Source of the DNA: BOG-908 sp963751795
Lineage (GTDB): Bacteria; Pseudomonadota; Alphaproteobacteria; Acetobacterales; Acetobacteraceae
Reading direction: 5' to 3'
Length of the DNA: 64,000 nt
Assembly: GCA_963751795.1 (NCBI GenBank)
Contig: CAVVVI010000004.1
Location: 1,302,001 to 1,366,000 of the forward strand
Below are positions 1 to 8,533 of this stretch, piece after piece. The notes under the pieces were generated by a model. It searched no databases. It worked only from the letters and a program-made list of their open reading frames with translations, and was not told where the DNA came from. Position 1 is the stretch's first letter. Every line of letters starts with the position of its first letter. Both the position numbers and the translations under genes were made by a program.

Positions 1-1078
1 CGAAGCCCAGCCCGGGGGCCACGGCCACCTGCGCACGGTCCAGCAGCAGCTTGGAAAACGCCACGCTGCCCAGATGCGCGTAGCGCGGCGGGATCGGCGC
101 CCAGGCGAACATGCTGCCCTCCGGGCTCGGCACCGCCCAGCCCGATTGCGCCAGCCCGCGCACCAGCACGTCGCGGCGTTCCTTGTACAGCGCGCGCATC
201 TCCGCCACGCAATCCTGCGGACCGTTCAGCGCCGCAGTTGCCGCCACCTGGATCGGCGTGAAGGCGCCGTAATCGAGATAGGATTTCATCCGCGCCAGCG
301 CTGCGATCAGCCGCGGATTGCCGGCGGCAAAACCAATCCGCCAGCCGGGCATGGAGTAGGTCTTCGACATCGACGTGAACTCCACCGCGATGTCCTTGGC
401 ACCCGGCACCTGCAGGATGGAGGGCGGCGGCACGTCGCCGAAATAGATTTCGGCATAGGCGAGATCCGAGAGGATCCACACCTCGTGCCGGCGCGCGAGG
501 GCCACCAGCTCGGTGTAGAAATCGAGGTCGGCCAGATAGGCCGTGGGGTTGGACGGGAAGTTCACGATCAGCGCGGTGGGTTTGGGCACCGAATGGCGCA
601 CGCCCACGTCGATGGCCCGCAGCATGGCCTCGCCAGGCTGGGCGGGAATGCTGCGCACCGAGGCGCCGGCGATGATGAAGCCGAACTGGTGGATGGGATA
701 GGACGGGTTGGGCACCAGGATGGTGTCGCCGGGGCTGGTGATGGCGCTGGCCAGATTGGCCAGGCCCTCCTTGCTGCCGAGCGTGGCGATCACCTCGGTT
801 TCCGCATCCAGCGCCACGCCGAAGCGGCGCGCGTAGTAGCCGGCCAGCGCCCGGCGCAGGCCGGTGATGCCGCGGCTGGTGGAATAGCGGTGGGTGCGCG
901 GATCGGCGACGGTTTCAACCAGCTTGGCCACGATATGCGGCGGCGTGGGGCTGTCGGGATTGCCCATGCCGAGATCGATGATGTCCTGCCCGGCGGCGCG
1001 GGCGCGCGCCTTGGCGGTGTTCACCTCGGCGAACACGTAGGGCGGCAGGCGGCGGATGCGGTGGAATTCTTCGGTCAT
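1..1078 (-). CDS. AlaC-type pyridoxal-phosphate aminotransferase (partial, C-terminus off the window)
   Basis: The reverse frame starts with ATG at 1078 (MTEEFHRIRRLPPYVFAEVN) and stays open to the edge, giving 359 visible residues; relatives are about 400 residues. It is a fold-type I, PLP-dependent class I/II aminotransferase of the AlaC (alanine transaminase) and LL-diaminopimelate-like group. Visible marks are the N-terminal LGMGNPDSPTP motif, the NFPSNPT substrate and PLP loop, and the Schiff-base lysine in SMSKTYSMPGWRIGFA at about residue 230. The expected reaction is pyruvate-alanine amino transfer in the cytoplasm; exact substrate specificity cannot be read from sequence. It lies 29 bp downstream of the lipoprotein gene on the same strand. 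A 600-residue frame on the opposite strand is a shadow. Confidence 0.88.
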   Translation of the reverse strand, partial: MTEEFHRIRRLPPYVFAEVNTAKARARAAGQDIIDLGMGNPDSPTPPHIVAKLVETVADPRTHRYSTSRGITGLRRALAGYYARRFGVALDAETEVIATLGSKEGLANLASAITSPGDTILVPNPSYPIHQFGFIIAGASVRSIPAQPGEAMLRAIDVGVRHSVPKPTALIVNFPSNPTAYLADLDFYTELVALARRHEVWILSDLAYAEIYFGDVPPPSILQVPGAKDIAVEFTSMSKTYSMPGWRIGFAAGNPRLIAALARMKSYLDYGAFTPIQVAATAALNGPQDCVAEMRALYKERRDVLVRGLAQSGWAVPSPEGSMFAWAPIPPRYAHLGSVAFSKLLLDRAQVAVAPGLGF

Positions 1079-1107
1079 CGTGAGCCCTGGAACAAAACAG
1101 CGGCGCT

Positions 1108-2082
1108 CTATTGCAGCCGCAGCACGACGCCCCGCCCGAACGCGTTGGCGCTGAGCCTGATCATGGTGGCGGGCACGCGTTGGCCCTCCAGCGCCGTGGC
1201 CACTGCGCGGGCACGGCGCAGCGCCAGCGCGATCGCGGCTGCCTGCCCGTCCGGCGTGTCGGACTGGGCCGCACCCAATCCCACCACCTCGACCGGCCGC
1301 TTGCCGCGCGTGCGCAGGAACTCGCGCAGCGTCTGGGTCTGTGACGGCGGCAGCACGGCCGAGCCTTCGGGGAAGAACAGGCGGGTGCCCGATGGCGGGG
1401 CAGCCAGGCCGGCCGGCAGCACGCGCGGCGTCGGCGCCGGCTCGGCCGCGATACCCTCGAATGTCGCAGGCGGCGGCGGCGCCGGCGGCAGCGCCTGCAG
1501 ATCGGCCGGCAGCGACGGATCGCTCGCAATGGTGAGCGGCGCGTCCGGGGCCGGGCCGGCCGGCGCCCCGGCGACGGCGATGGGCGCGGCGCGCCTGGCA
1601 GGCGGCGGCGCCGGCGCGTCCGCGGTGGCCAGCGTGGCGGCCGCTAACGGTGCCGCGCCACCGGCCGGCAGGGCGGCTTGCGGCGGCGTGGTGCCGGCCA
1701 GCGCGGGCATGGTGGGCGCGGCTGCGGCTGCAGGCGGCGGCAACGGCGCCAGCGGTGCGTCGGCCGCCTCGCGCTCCGTGCGGTCGCGCTCGGCGGCGAG
1801 CTGCGCGGCCAGGCCGTTGCGATACGAGGCGGCGGGCAGGCTCGGCTTGGCCGGCACGCTGCCCAGCTTGGGATAGGGCTGTCCGGCCCCGGGCGGCGGC
1901 GGCCGCTGGGCCGCGATCTCGCCACCCTGCAGATCGTGGAACAGATCCACCGGGCCGCTCAGCGGATCGTGGCAGCCGCCCAGCGCCAGGCCGGCCACCA
2001 GCATCGCGCAGGCCGCGCTGCCCCGGCGGCTCGCTTGAACCCGGACCTTGCGGTGCCTACCCTCTGAGCAACAACCAGGCAT
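1108..2082 (-). CDS. OmpA-family outer-membrane lipoprotein
   Basis: Predicted lipoprotein of 324 residues. I chose ATG 2082 because a GGAGG sits about 12 nt upstream and the product then starts with a signal peptide ending in the lipobox LALGGC (lipidated Cys at residue 37). A long proline- and alanine-rich linker (about residues 60-220) follows, which would span the periplasm. The last roughly 90 residues form an OmpA-like peptidoglycan-binding domain (LFFPEGSAVLPPSQ at its start, then a helix rich in RRARAVATAL). Such proteins tether the outer membrane to the cell wall. The frame stays open further upstream but would run into the divergent phaC start at 2157, so the longer version is unlikely. 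Confidence 0.72.
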   Translation of the reverse strand: MPGCCSEGRHRKVRVQASRRGSAACAMLVAGLALGGCHDPLSGPVDLFHDLQGGEIAAQRPPPPGAGQPYPKLGSVPAKPSLPAASYRNGLAAQLAAERDRTEREAADAPLAPLPPPAAAAAPTMPALAGTTPPQAALPAGGAAPLAAATLATADAPAPPPARRAAPIAVAGAPAGPAPDAPLTIASDPSLPADLQALPPAPPPPATFEGIAAEPAPTPRVLPAGLAAPPSGTRLFFPEGSAVLPPSQTQTLREFLRTRGKRPVEVVGLGAAQSDTPDGQAAAIALALRRARAVATALEGQRVPATMIRLSANAFGRGVVLRLQ

Positions 2083-2156
2083 AAAAAGCCGCAGCCTCCG
2101 ACCGACGCGCCCATCTAGCCCGGACGCGTGCCTGCCGGAAAGGATACATCCAGGAC

Positions 2157-3989
2157 ATGGCCGACGCACGCAGCCCCGACCCCGCACCCGGCAAACAGCC
2201 GGAAACCAAGGTACCCGATTTCAAGCTGGCCGATCCGCAGGTGCTCGGCCGCACCATGGCCGACGTGGCCGAGCGCTCGCAACGCATCGTCGGCGACTGG
2301 CTGGACCGCCAATCGCGCGGCGCGCCCAGTGCCGATCCGCTCAACATCGGCCGCGCGTTCCTGGAGATGACATCCAAGCTGGTCGCGAACCCGGCGCATA
2401 TGGTGGCCGCCCAGATCGGCTTCTGGCAGGATTACGTGACGCTGTGGCAGAACACCACGCGCCGCATGATGGGCATCGAGAGCAGCCCGGTGATCGAGCC
2501 GGATGCCAAGGACAAGCGGTTCCGCGACGAATCCTGGCGCCAGGGCGAGGTGTTCGATTTCATCAAGCAGAGCTACCTGCTGAGCGCGCGCTACGTGCAC
2601 GACGTGGTGGGCCACGTGGACGGGCTGGATCCGAAAACCGCCAAGAAGGTGGATTTCTACGCGCGCCAGTTCATGGATGCGATGAGCCCGTCGAACTTCC
2701 TGCTGACCAACCCCGAAGTGCTGCGCAAGACCAAGGAGACGGGGGGCGAGAACCTGCTGCGCGGCCTGAACAATCTGCTCTCCGATCTCGAGCGCGGCCG
2801 CGGCAAGCTGTCGATCCGCATGACCGACCCCGACGCGTTCAAGCTCGGCGAGAATATCGGCGTCTCGCCAGGCCACGTGGTGTTCCAGAACGAGCTGATG
2901 CAGCTGATCCAATACACGCCCAGCACGCCCAACGTGCTCAAGCGCCCGCTGCTGATCCTGCCGCCCTGGATCAACAAGTTCTACATCCTGGATTTGCGGC
3001 CCAAGAACTCGCTGGTGCGCTACGCGGTCAGCCAGGGGCATACCGTGTTCATGGTCAGCTGGGTGAACCCGGATGCCAGCCTCGCCGATGCCGGCTTCGA
3101 AGATTACATGCACAAGGGCATCTTCGCAGCACTCGACGCGATCGAGGCGGCAACCGGCGAGCGCGAGGTGAACGCGATCGGCTACTGCCTGGGCGGCACG
3201 CTGCTGGGCGCCACGCTGGCGTGGATGGCCAAGCGCGGCATCAACCGCATCGCCTCGGCCACCTTCTTCGTCTGCCTGCTGGATTTCGAAGAAGCCGGCG
3301 AGCTTAGCGTGTTCATCGACGAGGAGCAGTTGCAGGCGCTGGAAGGCCGCATGCAGGAACAGGGCTACTTGGAAGGCGGCGACATGGCCGCCACCTTCAA
3401 CATGCTGCGCGCCAACGACCTGATCTGGTCGTTCGTGGTCAACAACTACCTGCTCGGCAACGATCCGTTTCCGTTCGACCTGCTGTACTGGAATGCCGAC
3501 GCCACCCGCATGCCGGCGCGCATGCACAGCTACTATCTGCGCCACATGTATCAGCAGAACCTCCTGTCCAAGCCGGATGCGCTGACGCTGGATGGCGAGA
3601 CGCTGAACCTCGGCGAGATCACCACGCCGGCCTACTTTCTCTCCACGCGCGAGGATCACATTGCGCCGTGGCGCAGCACCTATCGCGGCACCCAGCTGCT
3701 CGGCGGCGAGAAGCGCTTCATCCTTGCTGCCTCGGGCCACATTGCCGGCGTCGTCAATCCGCCGGATGGCGGCAAGTACAACCACTGGGTCAACGAGCAG
3801 CTGCCGCCCGACCCGCAAGCCTGGCTGGAAGGTGCGGTCGAAATGTCTGGCTCGTGGTGGGGCGACTGGAATGCCTGGGTGACGGCCAAGGCGCCGGAGG
3901 AGGTGCCGGCGCGCACGCCCGGCGAGGGCCGGCTGCCATTGCTGGAAGAGGCGCCGGGCAGCTACGTGCGGGTGAAGTCGGACGCCTAG
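2157..3989 (+). CDS. phaC: Class I poly(3-hydroxyalkanoate) synthase
   Basis: PhaC polymerises (R)-3-hydroxyacyl-CoA into polyhydroxyalkanoate storage granules. The 610-residue product matches the length of class I enzymes (about 590), which act without a PhaE or PhaR partner. The N-terminal domain (about 1-200) precedes an alpha/beta-hydrolase core. The nucleophile lies in the lipase-like box GYCLGG (Cys344), with catalytic Asp500 in REDHIAPW and His528 in ASGHIAG. The diagnostic PPWINKFYILDL stretch is present near residue 270. The start ATG is preceded by a purine-rich AAAGGA about 14 nt away. It stands alone: no phaA, phaB, phasin or depolymerase lies next to it, so granule genes must be elsewhere. 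It is divergent from the OmpA-like lipoprotein gene. Confidence 0.96.
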   Translation: MADARSPDPAPGKQPETKVPDFKLADPQVLGRTMADVAERSQRIVGDWLDRQSRGAPSADPLNIGRAFLEMTSKLVANPAHMVAAQIGFWQDYVTLWQNTTRRMMGIESSPVIEPDAKDKRFRDESWRQGEVFDFIKQSYLLSARYVHDVVGHVDGLDPKTAKKVDFYARQFMDAMSPSNFLLTNPEVLRKTKETGGENLLRGLNNLLSDLERGRGKLSIRMTDPDAFKLGENIGVSPGHVVFQNELMQLIQYTPSTPNVLKRPLLILPPWINKFYILDLRPKNSLVRYAVSQGHTVFMVSWVNPDASLADAGFEDYMHKGIFAALDAIEAATGEREVNAIGYCLGGTLLGATLAWMAKRGINRIASATFFVCLLDFEEAGELSVFIDEEQLQALEGRMQEQGYLEGGDMAATFNMLRANDLIWSFVVNNYLLGNDPFPFDLLYWNADATRMPARMHSYYLRHMYQQNLLSKPDALTLDGETLNLGEITTPAYFLSTREDHIAPWRSTYRGTQLLGGEKRFILAASGHIAGVVNPPDGGKYNHWVNEQLPPDPQAWLEGAVEMSGSWWGDWNAWVTAKAPEEVPARTPGEGRLPLLEEAPGSYVRVKSDA

Positions 3990-4067
3990 CTGCCGGTCCG
4001 GGCCGGCGTTCACCGTTCCTTCAGCTAAGCGCTGTATTTCGAGACGCTCTCTTGCAGGACAGCGTCC

Positions 4068-5489
4068 ATGCTCGCCGCCGCTTCCATCGTGCTCGCCGCC
4101 ATCACCGTCGCCGCGATTTGGCTGCTCGTGCAGGCCCGGCGCGGGCTGCGCGCCCAGGCCCTCGCCATCGCGGGCCTGCGCACGGCGGGCCAGGCCGAAC
4201 AGTTCCGTATCGCGCGGCGCGATCCGCTGACCGGGCTGGCGACCCGACAGGCTTTGACCGAGACGCTGGCCGCACAGTTCGCTCGCGGCATCCCGTTCGC
4301 GCTCGTGCTGATCGACCTCGATGATTTCGACGCCATCAACGCCAATCTCGGCACCGCCTGCGGCGACGAGATCCTCGCCGCCTTCGGCGCCCGGGTGCAG
4401 GGCCACGCCGCCGAGCGCGACCATGCAGCGCGCATGGAGGGCGATGCCTTCGCGCTGATCCTGAGCGGCGCGGGTTCGCTCGACGACGTTGCCGCCGCGG
4501 CAGCACGGCTGCGCAGCCTGCTCAGCGCGCCCAGCCAGGCGGCCGGGCAGCTGATCGACGTCGCCGTCAGCCTGGGCGTGGCACTGGCGCCGGCACATGG
4601 CGTCTCAGCCGAAACGCTGCTGCGCGCGGCCGGTGCGGCGTTGCGCCAGGCCAAGCAGGGTGGCGGCGGCCGGGTGCAGATCTGCGGCCAGATCGAGGCC
4701 GAGGCGGTGCTGACCCGGCAGCGCGTGCGGCGCGAGTTGCAGGCGGCCATCCAGGCCGGCCAGATCGTGCCCTATTACCAGCCGATCGTGCGCCTGCCGG
4801 ATGGCCAGATCGCCAAGTTCGAGGTGCTGGCGCGCTGGGTGCACCCTACGCTCGGCATCCTGCTGCCCGAACAGTTCATCCCGCTGGCCGACGAGATGGG
4901 CCTGGCCGGCCAGATCAGCATGTCGCTGCTTCGCCAGTTGGCCGCCGACACGCAGGACTGGCCGGCCTGGTGCCGCACCGCCATCAACGTCTCACCCGGG
5001 CAGGTGCGCGAGATGATCGGCCTGCTGCAGGCCCAGCCCGGCGTGTGGCAGCGCCGCATGGATCTGAGCCGGCTCGACGTGGAGATCAGCGAGGGCGCGC
5101 TGATGCGCGACCGCGCACTGGCACGCGAGCTGATCGACGTGCTGCACGAACACGGCGCACGCGCGGTGCTGGACGATTTCGGCAGCGGCACGTCGAATTT
5201 CTTCCATCTGCGCGACATGCCGTTCGACGCCATAAAGATCGGCAAGACGTTCATCCAGACCCTGACCGAGGACCCGCGCGCGGAAGCCTGCGTTGCCGCC
5301 ATGCTGTGGCTGGGGCTGGGCCTGGGGATCGACATCGTGGCCGACGGCGTGGAGTGCCAGGAGACGGCCGACAGGCTGGCACAGCTCGGCTGCCACTTCG
5401 CCCAGGGCTTCCTCTACGCCCGGCCCGGCCCGGCCCAGGCTGCCGCAGCACTGCTCGGCATCGATACCGCAGCGCTGGAAGCAGCCTAG
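4068..5489 (+). CDS. Degenerate GGDEF domain plus EAL domain protein (cyclic-di-GMP signalling)
   Basis: Protein of 473 residues: one N-terminal membrane segment (about 2-22), a GGDEF-fold domain (about 50-200) and an EAL domain (about 225-465). The GGDEF signature reads EGDAF (124-128), so the diguanylate cyclase active site is probably dead. In the EAL domain the motif reads EVL (252-254) but keeps the metal-binding Glu, and the INVSP Asn, the EISE Glu, the DDFGSG aspartates (369-370) and the KIG lysine are also present. The conserved AEGVE is ADGVE (425-429), with Asp replacing the first Glu. It is therefore either a weak phosphodiesterase or a c-di-GMP receptor. It follows phaC by 78 bp on the same strand, with no obvious functional link. 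Confidence 0.9.
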   Translation: MLAAASIVLAAITVAAIWLLVQARRGLRAQALAIAGLRTAGQAEQFRIARRDPLTGLATRQALTETLAAQFARGIPFALVLIDLDDFDAINANLGTACGDEILAAFGARVQGHAAERDHAARMEGDAFALILSGAGSLDDVAAAAARLRSLLSAPSQAAGQLIDVAVSLGVALAPAHGVSAETLLRAAGAALRQAKQGGGGRVQICGQIEAEAVLTRQRVRRELQAAIQAGQIVPYYQPIVRLPDGQIAKFEVLARWVHPTLGILLPEQFIPLADEMGLAGQISMSLLRQLAADTQDWPAWCRTAINVSPGQVREMIGLLQAQPGVWQRRMDLSRLDVEISEGALMRDRALARELIDVLHEHGARAVLDDFGSGTSNFFHLRDMPFDAIKIGKTFIQTLTEDPRAEACVAAMLWLGLGLGIDIVADGVECQETADRLAQLGCHFAQGFLYARPGPAQAAAALLGIDTAALEAA

Positions 5490-5505
5490 CCGGGCCGGCG
5501 CCCGC

Positions 5506-6774
5506 CTACTCCGCCTTCGGCACGGCGCCCCGCGTGGCATCCAGCCGGGCGGCCGGGGGCAGCCGGATCACGCTCCCGCCCGCCGCCGCTTCGTAGATGG
5601 CGGCGATCAGCCGCATGTCCTGCAAGCCTTCCTCGCCAGGCGTCAGCGGCACGCTGCCCGCGCGGATCGCCTCGGCAAAGGCGTCCATCTCGCGCGCGAA
5701 CTGGTTGTGCGAGGGCCAGCGCCGCTGCTCCAGCCCGCTGGCCTCGCCGGCGCGCCGGCTGATCTGCAATGTCAGATTGTCGTAGCTGTACGCAGGATCG
5801 AGGCCGAACGACGCCTCCTCGGCCAGCAGCCGCAGAAAGCGGTTCTCGTGATACGAGTAGCCGGAGCCGCACACCGCCAGCACGCCGGACGGAAAACCCA
5901 GCGTGAAGCTGCATAGATCCTCCACCTCACGGAAGCGCGGATCGCCCTTCGGCTGGGTGATTCGCGCGGTGATCTCCACCGGCTCCTCGCCGGTGATGAA
6001 GCGCGCGGCGTTCAGGCAGTACAGCCCCACATCGGGCAGCGAGCCGCCGCCCGCCATGGCGCGGTTGTGCCGCCACTGCCCGTTATCGGCGTTGTTCTGG
6101 CCGTTCGTCGTCTCGATCATCCGCAGCGCGCCGAAGCTGCGCCCCCGCACCATGCCCACCAGCGCGCGGAACTCCGGAAGATACTGGCAGCGATAGGCGA
6201 TCATCAGCAGCCGGCCCGCCTGCCTGCAGGCAGCCACCATGCGCTCGGCATCGGGCACACTGGTGGCCATCGGCTTCTCGCACAGCACATGCTTGCCGGC
6301 CTGCGCCGCGCGCACCGTATATTCGGCATGCATCGCGTTGGGCAGCACGACATACACGATGTCCACGTCAGGGTTGTTTCGGATCGTGTCGAAATTGGCG
6401 TAGTCGTATAGCCCGCGCGCCGGCACGCCGTACTGCGCGGCCACCACGCGGGCCTTTTCGGGCTCGCCGCTCACCAGTGCCGTCACGCGCACATGCCGGC
6501 TCTGCGCGAAACCGGGCAGGATCTGCGTCAGCGACAGCCGGCCGAGGCCCACCACCGCCACACCCAGGCGCCGGGAAGCCGGATCCGGCGTGGGTACCGG
6601 GCCGGAAAGGTCGCTGGCATTGTCGAGCGGCGGCAGGCTCACCTGGTCGCCGTGCACGCTGCCGCGCAGCGGCGTTGCGGGTGCTGCAGCGGCCTGCGCG
6701 CTGCCGATCAGGCCCAGCCCCGCCAGCCCTGCCGAGGTGCTTCCCACCAGTCCGCGCCGTGTGATCGGTCCCAT
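5506..6774 (-). CDS. Gfo/Idh/MocA-family NAD(P)-dependent oxidoreductase with Tat signal
   Basis: Predicted 422-residue exported oxidoreductase resembling glucose-fructose oxidoreductase. I chose ATG 6774 because an AAGGGG (6782-6787) sits 7 nt upstream; ATG 6780 would be too close to it. The N-terminus carries the twin-arginine motif TRRGLVG followed by a hydrophobic stretch, so it should be exported folded with its cofactor. The Rossmann motif is VAVVGLGRLS (about residue 71), followed by the family signature CEKPMATS (about residue 162) and a C-terminal beta-sheet substrate domain. Substrate is unknown; a periplasmic sugar or polyol is the family expectation. It is convergent with the GGDEF-EAL gene (16 bp apart) and divergent from cysG. 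Confidence 0.88.
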   Translation of the reverse strand: MGPITRRGLVGSTSAGLAGLGLIGSAQAAAAPATPLRGSVHGDQVSLPPLDNASDLSGPVPTPDPASRRLGVAVVGLGRLSLTQILPGFAQSRHVRVTALVSGEPEKARVVAAQYGVPARGLYDYANFDTIRNNPDVDIVYVVLPNAMHAEYTVRAAQAGKHVLCEKPMATSVPDAERMVAACRQAGRLLMIAYRCQYLPEFRALVGMVRGRSFGALRMIETTNGQNNADNGQWRHNRAMAGGGSLPDVGLYCLNAARFITGEEPVEITARITQPKGDPRFREVEDLCSFTLGFPSGVLAVCGSGYSYHENRFLRLLAEEASFGLDPAYSYDNLTLQISRRAGEASGLEQRRWPSHNQFAREMDAFAEAIRAGSVPLTPGEEGLQDMRLIAAIYEAAAGGSVIRLPPAARLDATRGAVPKAE

Positions 6775-6880
6775 GGCCATGCCCCTTGCGTGTTGCCGCA
6801 CAACTAGGGGCGTGGCAGGTGGTTTGCGCCGGGCACGCTGTGTTGGTTCACGCGTTGGTGCGGCGGGGCACAAAGCGGGC

Positions 6881-8212
6881 ATGCGCGGCTATCCGATTTT
6901 CCTGCAACTTGCCGGCCGGCGCGTGATCGTGCTGGGGCACGACGAGGCGGCCGACCGCCGGGCCGAGCTGTTCGCCAGCCTGGGCGCCCGCGTTGAGCGG
7001 ATCGCGGCCGCCGCCGAAGCCCGCCTGGCCGGCGCCGCGCTCGCCGTGGCCTCCGGCGTGGCGGAAGATCAACTTGCCGCCTTCTCGGCCGCGGCACAGG
7101 CGGCCGGCATCCCGGTGAACGTGGTGGACCGGCCGGAGCTGTGCAGCTTCATCACACCCGCTATCGTGGATCGTGACCCGCTGACCATCGCCATTTCCAG
7201 CGGCGGCGCTGCCCCGGTGCTGGCCCGCCTGCTGCGCGGCCGCATCGAGGCGCTGGTGGGCCCGGCCTACGGCCGACTTGCCGCCCTGGCGGAGCGCATG
7301 AAGGCCGAGACGCGCGCCCGGCTGCCCGATACGCTCCGCCGCCGCCGCATGCTGGAGCGCGTATTCGCCGGGCGCGTGGCCGACTTGGTGCTCGCCGGGG
7401 ACGAACCGGCCGCCGAAGCGGAATACCGCGCGGCCCTGGAAGCTGCCGAAGCAGGGCTGGCGCGCGCGGCACCCGGCATCGTCCATCTGGTGGGCGCCGG
7501 GCCGGGGGCGGCTGACCTGGTCAGCCTGCGCGGCCTGCGCCTGCTGGGCGAGGCCGATGTGATCGTGCACGACCGGCTTGGCACCGCCGAAGTGCTCGAG
7601 CTCGCCCGCCGCGACGCAAGCCGCATCGATGTCGGCAAGAGCGAGGGCCACCACACCATGCCACAGCGCGAGATCAACGCGCTGCTGGTGCGCCTGGCGC
7701 AGGAGGGCAGCCGGGTGGTGCGCCTGAAAGGCGGCGACCCGTTCATCTTCGGCCGGGGCGGAGAGGAGGTCGAAGCCTTGGCCGCCGCCGGCATCGCCTA
7801 CGACGTGGTGCCCGGCATTACCGCTGCTTTGGCCTGCGCCGCGGCCGCCGGCATCCCGCTCACCCACCGCGATGCAGCGCATGCCGTCACCTTCGTCACC
7901 GCGCACCGGCGGCGCGAGGATCTTGGCATCGACTACGCCGGCCTGCTGCGCCCGGGCGTGACACTGGCCATCTATATGGGCCTGGCTACCCTGCCCCGCC
8001 TGCGCGACGAGCTGGACGGCGCAGGCTTCGATACCGCCATGCAGGCCGTGCTGGTGGAAAGCGGCGGCACGGCCCGCACGCGCGTGCTGCGCGGCCCGCT
8101 GGCGGAACTGGCGGCCGGCGCCGGCGCTTGGTCGCAGGGCGGCCCGGTGCTGATCCTGCTGGGCGGCACGGCCAACCGCCGCGCATCGTCCGACTTCACG
8201 GGCGCTTCATAA
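6881..8212 (+). CDS. cysG: Siroheme synthase (precorrin-2 dehydrogenase/ferrochelatase plus uroporphyrinogen-III methyltransferase)
   Basis: Bifunctional CysG of 443 residues that makes siroheme, the cofactor of sulfite and nitrite reductases. The N-terminal CysG-B part (about 1-200) keeps the catalytic Asp in NVVD and the ISSGG loop with the conserved Ser, but the usual GGG nucleotide-binding turn reads GHD (19-21). The C-terminal CysG-A methyltransferase (about 205-440) has all the family blocks: VGAGPGAADL, VVRLKGGDPFIFGRG and VPGITAALACAA. The ATG at 6881 starts MRGYPIFLQL, which aligns with the start of known CysG proteins; the frame is open further upstream but overlaps the divergent oxidoreductase start. 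No cysteine or nitrate assimilation genes are beside it. Confidence 0.94.
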   Translation: MRGYPIFLQLAGRRVIVLGHDEAADRRAELFASLGARVERIAAAAEARLAGAALAVASGVAEDQLAAFSAAAQAAGIPVNVVDRPELCSFITPAIVDRDPLTIAISSGGAAPVLARLLRGRIEALVGPAYGRLAALAERMKAETRARLPDTLRRRRMLERVFAGRVADLVLAGDEPAAEAEYRAALEAAEAGLARAAPGIVHLVGAGPGAADLVSLRGLRLLGEADVIVHDRLGTAEVLELARRDASRIDVGKSEGHHTMPQREINALLVRLAQEGSRVVRLKGGDPFIFGRGGEEVEALAAAGIAYDVVPGITAALACAAAAGIPLTHRDAAHAVTFVTAHRRREDLGIDYAGLLRPGVTLAIYMGLATLPRLRDELDGAGFDTAMQAVLVESGGTARTRVLRGPLAELAAGAGAWSQGGPVLILLGGTANRRASSDFTGAS

Positions 8213-8301
8213 TTTTGCTGCATTGCACACCAAGTTTGCCCCTACCCGCTGGGGGCCGGCATCGCTAAGTAGCCTTCAGAAAAGAAGCAAGAACAGCACG
8301 C

Positions 8302-8517
8302 GTGACGCATATGCAGACATCCAGGATCATCGAAATCGATGGCGTGTTCATCGGCGCCGCCTTGCGGCTGACCGACGATGAAGGCTGGCGTTTCGTCGCC
8401 GCCGATCACCGGGCAGGTGCCGCGGACGGTGCCACCGCAGCCACCCTGGCCGAGGCACAGTTGTTGGCCCGCCGCGCCTTCATCATGTCGCGCGGCCGCA
8501 CGCTGGAACCGGCCTGA
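8302..8517 (+). CDS. Small hypothetical protein (71 residues)
   Basis: Not recognised. The frame opens at GTG 8302 with an alternative ATG at 8311. The product has a beta-strand-rich look (RIIEIDGVFIGAALRL, GWRFVAAD) followed by an alanine-rich helix and a basic end (RRAFIMSRGRTLEP). It starts 89 bp after cysG on the same strand and ends 16 bp before the convergent asmA-type gene. Codon use fits the neighbours. I keep it because it fills the gap between two real genes and has a protein-like composition, but a ribosome binding site is weak. The AGAAAAGAAGC-like stretch before it resembles part of the hairpin repeat at 13063. Confidence 0.5.
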   Translation: MTHMQTSRIIEIDGVFIGAALRLTDDEGWRFVAADHRAGAADGATAATLAEAQLLARRAFIMSRGRTLEPA

Positions 8518-8533
8518 CGCGCAAGCAACGCGC

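Noticed and set aside
74..1876. 600-residue forward frame
   Set aside because: It is antisense to the AlaC-type aminotransferase and lipoprotein genes; its His/Arg/Gly-rich composition is typical of shadow frames in high-GC DNA.
2115..4598. 827-residue reverse frame across phaC and the GGDEF-EAL gene
   Set aside because: Both forward genes have clear family motifs; the reverse product has no domain and shadow composition.
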